From Caballeronia udeis (lineage in GTDB: Bacteria > Pseudomonadota > Gammaproteobacteria > Burkholderiales > Burkholderiaceae), in the NCBI RefSeq assembly GCF_001544555.2, contig NZ_FCOK02000006.1, forward strand, positions 62,001 through 126,000: DNA of 64,000 nt, in the 5' to 3' direction. The notes beneath the pieces are model-generated. The model made no database searches. It was not told the DNA's origin and saw only the letters and a list, made by a program, of their open reading frames with translations. Positions 62,444 through 64,000 of this stretch are shown here, one piece after another (the first letter of the stretch is position 1; every line of letters starts with the position of its first letter). A program made the translations under genes and the position numbers.

Positions 62444-63577
62444 ATGAAATGGACGCATTTCGCAGCAGCGAGCTGTTGTGCGCTGAGCGCGTCGGCTTAC
62501 GCACAAAGCAGTGTGACTTTGTACGGAATCCTTGATACCGGCGTTGAATATGTCTCGCATGCGAACGCGGCGGGTGACCATGTTGTCCGTATGCCTGGGA
62601 TTACCGGCGAAATCCCCTCGCGCTGGGGCCTGCGTGGTGCCGAAGACCTGGGCGGTGGATATAAGGCGGTATTCGCTCTCGAAAGTGGTTTCAATACACG
62701 CGGTGGCGATTCGGGGCAGGGCGGGAGGTTGTTTGGACGTCAGGCCTGGGTGGGTATATCGAGCCCGTACGGTCAACTGTCTCTCGGTCGTCAATACACC
62801 ATGACGTACTGGGCCATGGCGGATGCGGACATTCTCGGCCCGGACATCTACGGCAGCGGTTCGCTTGATTCATACCTGCCGAATGCCCGAAGCGATAACA
62901 CCATCGGCTACAAGGGCACCTTCCACGGCCTGACCGTTGGCGCGACGTACTCGTTCGGGCGCGATGGTGCGGGCACCGGCAATTCACCGGGACAAGGCAC
63001 GTGCGCTGGACAGGTTCCCGGCCAACCGACCGACTGCCGTCAATGGTCCGCCATGCTCAAGTACGACGCCTCGGTGTTTGGCGTTGCCGCCGCCTACGAT
63101 GAACAGCGCGGAGGCGCGGCCGCCGCTGCCAATTTCTTCGACGGCGTCGCACCTTTCCCACTGACCAGCGGCGCGGATAAAGACTTACGCATGCAATTGA
63201 ACGGATGGGCAAATATCTTCGGCGTGAAGATCGGTGGTGGCTGGGTGGGTCGCCACGTCGATACGGAGACGCCTGCCACGCCAAACGTGCATTCGAACCT
63301 GTTCTATCTCGGCGCGGCCTATGCGATCACGCCGGCGTTCACGCTGGACGGCGAGGTGTATCGGATCACCAACGCCCGGCAGGACGCCCGTGCCACGATG
63401 GGCACGCTGCGCGGCACGTATTCGCTCTCGAAGGCAACGGCGGTGTATCTGCAGGGCTCGTATCTGAGCAACAGCTCGCAGGGGCGGTACTCCCTCAGCT
63501 CGGGTGGCGGCGGCACCACGCCTCCCGCCGGAGCGAACCAGACCGGCTTGATGGCAGGTATTCGTCACGCGTTCTGA
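62444..63577 (+). CDS. Gram-negative general porin (second copy)
   Basis: The 377-residue protein has the signal peptide MKWTHFAAASCCALSASAYA and then SSVTLYGILDTGVEYV, the same start as the porin at 15462, followed by RWGLRGAEDLGGGYKAVFAL, LFGRQAWVGISSPYG and a C-terminal GIRHAF ending in the outer-membrane Phe. It is a distinct paralogue of the first porin. ATG 62444 follows GGAG with 6-base spacing. The nearby binding-protein gene at 63665 suggests it serves uptake of a branched-chain-amino-acid-type substrate. Confidence 0.93.
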   Translation: MKWTHFAAASCCALSASAYAQSSVTLYGILDTGVEYVSHANAAGDHVVRMPGITGEIPSRWGLRGAEDLGGGYKAVFALESGFNTRGGDSGQGGRLFGRQAWVGISSPYGQLSLGRQYTMTYWAMADADILGPDIYGSGSLDSYLPNARSDNTIGYKGTFHGLTVGATYSFGRDGAGTGNSPGQGTCAGQVPGQPTDCRQWSAMLKYDASVFGVAAAYDEQRGGAAAAANFFDGVAPFPLTSGADKDLRMQLNGWANIFGVKIGGGWVGRHVDTETPATPNVHSNLFYLGAAYAITPAFTLDGEVYRITNARQDARATMGTLRGTYSLSKATAVYLQGSYLSNSSQGRYSLSSGGGGTTPPAGANQTGLMAGIRHAF

Positions 63578-63611
63578 GTGCGCGCATCGAAGCGATTCAA
63601 CAATAAAAAAA

Positions 63612-63644
63612 CGGGGTGGAAGGCCGCCGCATTGCGCCACCCCG
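63612..63644 (-). terminator. Leftward rho-independent terminator
   Basis: CGGGGTGG (63612-63619) and CCACCCCG (63637-63644) form a perfect stem. On the reverse strand it is followed by a run of T (AAAAAAA on the plus strand at 63605-63611), so it terminates leftward transcription. No leftward gene lies within the window to the right, so it may belong to an antisense transcript, or it may serve weakly as the end of the porin message. Confidence 0.55.
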
Positions 63645-63664
63645 AAACCGTTTGGAGACCCCTC

Positions 63665-64000
63665 GTGATTTTCGATTCCGTGCCGACATTTCGTCTCGCG
63701 TTCGCTGCGCTCGCACTCGCGTGCGTGAGCGGCGCTGCTCAGGCTCAGGCCGCTTCCGCTGCGCCGCTCAAGGTCGGCGTGATGCTGCCGTTCACCGGCA
63801 CCTATGCGCCGCTGGGCGTCGCGATTGAAAACGGCTTCAAGTTGTATGTGCAGCAGCAGGGCGGCCGTCTTGGTGGGCGCACGATCGACTATGTCCGTCT
63901 CGACGATGAATCCGACCCGTCGAAAGCCTCTGAAAATGCGAGCCGCCTGGTGAAGCGCGATCACGTCGACGTGCTGCTCGGGACGGTTCATTCTGGCGTT
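63665..64000 (+). CDS. Branched-chain amino acid-type ABC binding protein, N-terminal part (cut by window edge)
   Basis: The first 112 residues start with GTG 63665 (GGAG upstream at 63654-63657). A signal peptide (VPTFRLAFAALALACVSGAA ending AQAQ) leads to APLKVGVMLPFTGTYAPLGV and LGGRTIDYVRLDDESDPSKA, and then VDVLLGTVHSG, the LivK/peripla_BP_6 layout. It binds an amino acid, amide or aromatic acid in the periplasm. The rest lies beyond the window. It may start an operon encoding a Liv-type importer. Confidence 0.85.
   Translation, partial: MIFDSVPTFRLAFAALALACVSGAAQAQAASAAPLKVGVMLPFTGTYAPLGVAIENGFKLYVQQQGGRLGGRTIDYVRLDDESDPSKASENASRLVKRDHVDVLLGTVHSGV

Overview
The window looks like a chromosome segment of a metabolically versatile betaproteobacterium of the Burkholderia/Paraburkholderia/Caballeronia group. 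The evidence is the high G+C coding sequence, two Gram-negative porins of the Burkholderia type, many LysR/AraC/PucR/sigma-54 regulators, and dense catabolic and transport operons. No rRNA, tRNA, CRISPR array or complete insertion sequence was seen. Species assignment is inference.

Layout. (1) 0-4.3 kb: an aldehyde dehydrogenase cut by the window edge, a DAO-type FAD oxidoreductase, a PLP ammonia-lyase and a GhrA-type 2-hydroxyacid dehydrogenase. (2) 4.9-16.6 kb: an oxidative cluster with a frameshifted monohaem cytochrome c-like gene carrying a perfect 24-bp inverted repeat, a Tat-exported small subunit plus GMC flavoprotein resembling bacterial FAD-dependent glucose dehydrogenase, a tandem-domain zinc deaminase, a single-chain molybdo-flavoprotein (2Fe-2S/FAD/Mo) broken by one frameshift, and a porin. 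(3) 16.9-25.9 kb: an SsuABC/TauABC-type ABC importer, FAD oxidoreductase, class III CoA-transferase, enoyl-CoA hydratase, a gutted ferredoxin gene, a LysR regulator, an SDR remnant and a sigma-54 activator. (4) 26-38.6 kb: a quaternary-amine-type uptake system (two ProX-like proteins, ProV, ProW) around a catabolic operon of flavin reductase, aldehyde dehydrogenase, luciferase-like monooxygenase, alpha/beta hydrolase and NIPSNAP protein, with PucR and Lrp regulators. (5) 38.7-42.7 kb: a GlxA/AraC regulator with a large palindrome over its start codon, a frameshifted small protein, a GNAT acetyltransferase, a secreted lipase-like hydrolase and a small unknown. (6) 43-48.8 kb: a stress/respiration block with a DksA-like protein lacking zinc cysteines, a Clp-N remnant, a YdeP-type molybdoenzyme and cytochrome bd quinol oxidase. 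(7) 48.9-50.7 kb: an encapsulin nanocompartment with its DyP peroxidase cargo. (8) 51.9-56 kb: nadC, a PhnN::NMP-phosphorylase fusion and an MFS transporter. (9) 56-64 kb: a chemoreceptor, LysR, a TMADH/FadH-like flavoprotein, a porin and the start of a branched-chain-amino-acid-type binding protein.

The strongest candidate for an undescribed system is region 8. One polypeptide joins ribose-1,5-bisphosphate kinase (PhnN) to an AMP-phosphorylase-type nucleotide phosphorylase, and its start lies 7 nt after the stop of nadC. Together these enzymes could close a PRPP cycle: quinolinate + PRPP to NaMN (NadC), NaMN + Pi to nicotinate + ribose-1,5-bisphosphate (phosphorylase domain), ribose-1,5-bisphosphate + ATP to PRPP (PhnN domain). 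The net result would be conversion of quinolinate to nicotinate with the sugar as a recycled carrier. The domain calls rest on clear motifs; the cycle is inference.

Several genes carry single-base frameshifts or internal deletions (cytochrome c, molybdo-flavoprotein, ferredoxin, SDR, 39.8-kb small protein, Clp-N, small HTH gene). This points either to real decay of accessory genes or to residual sequence errors; only reads can decide.
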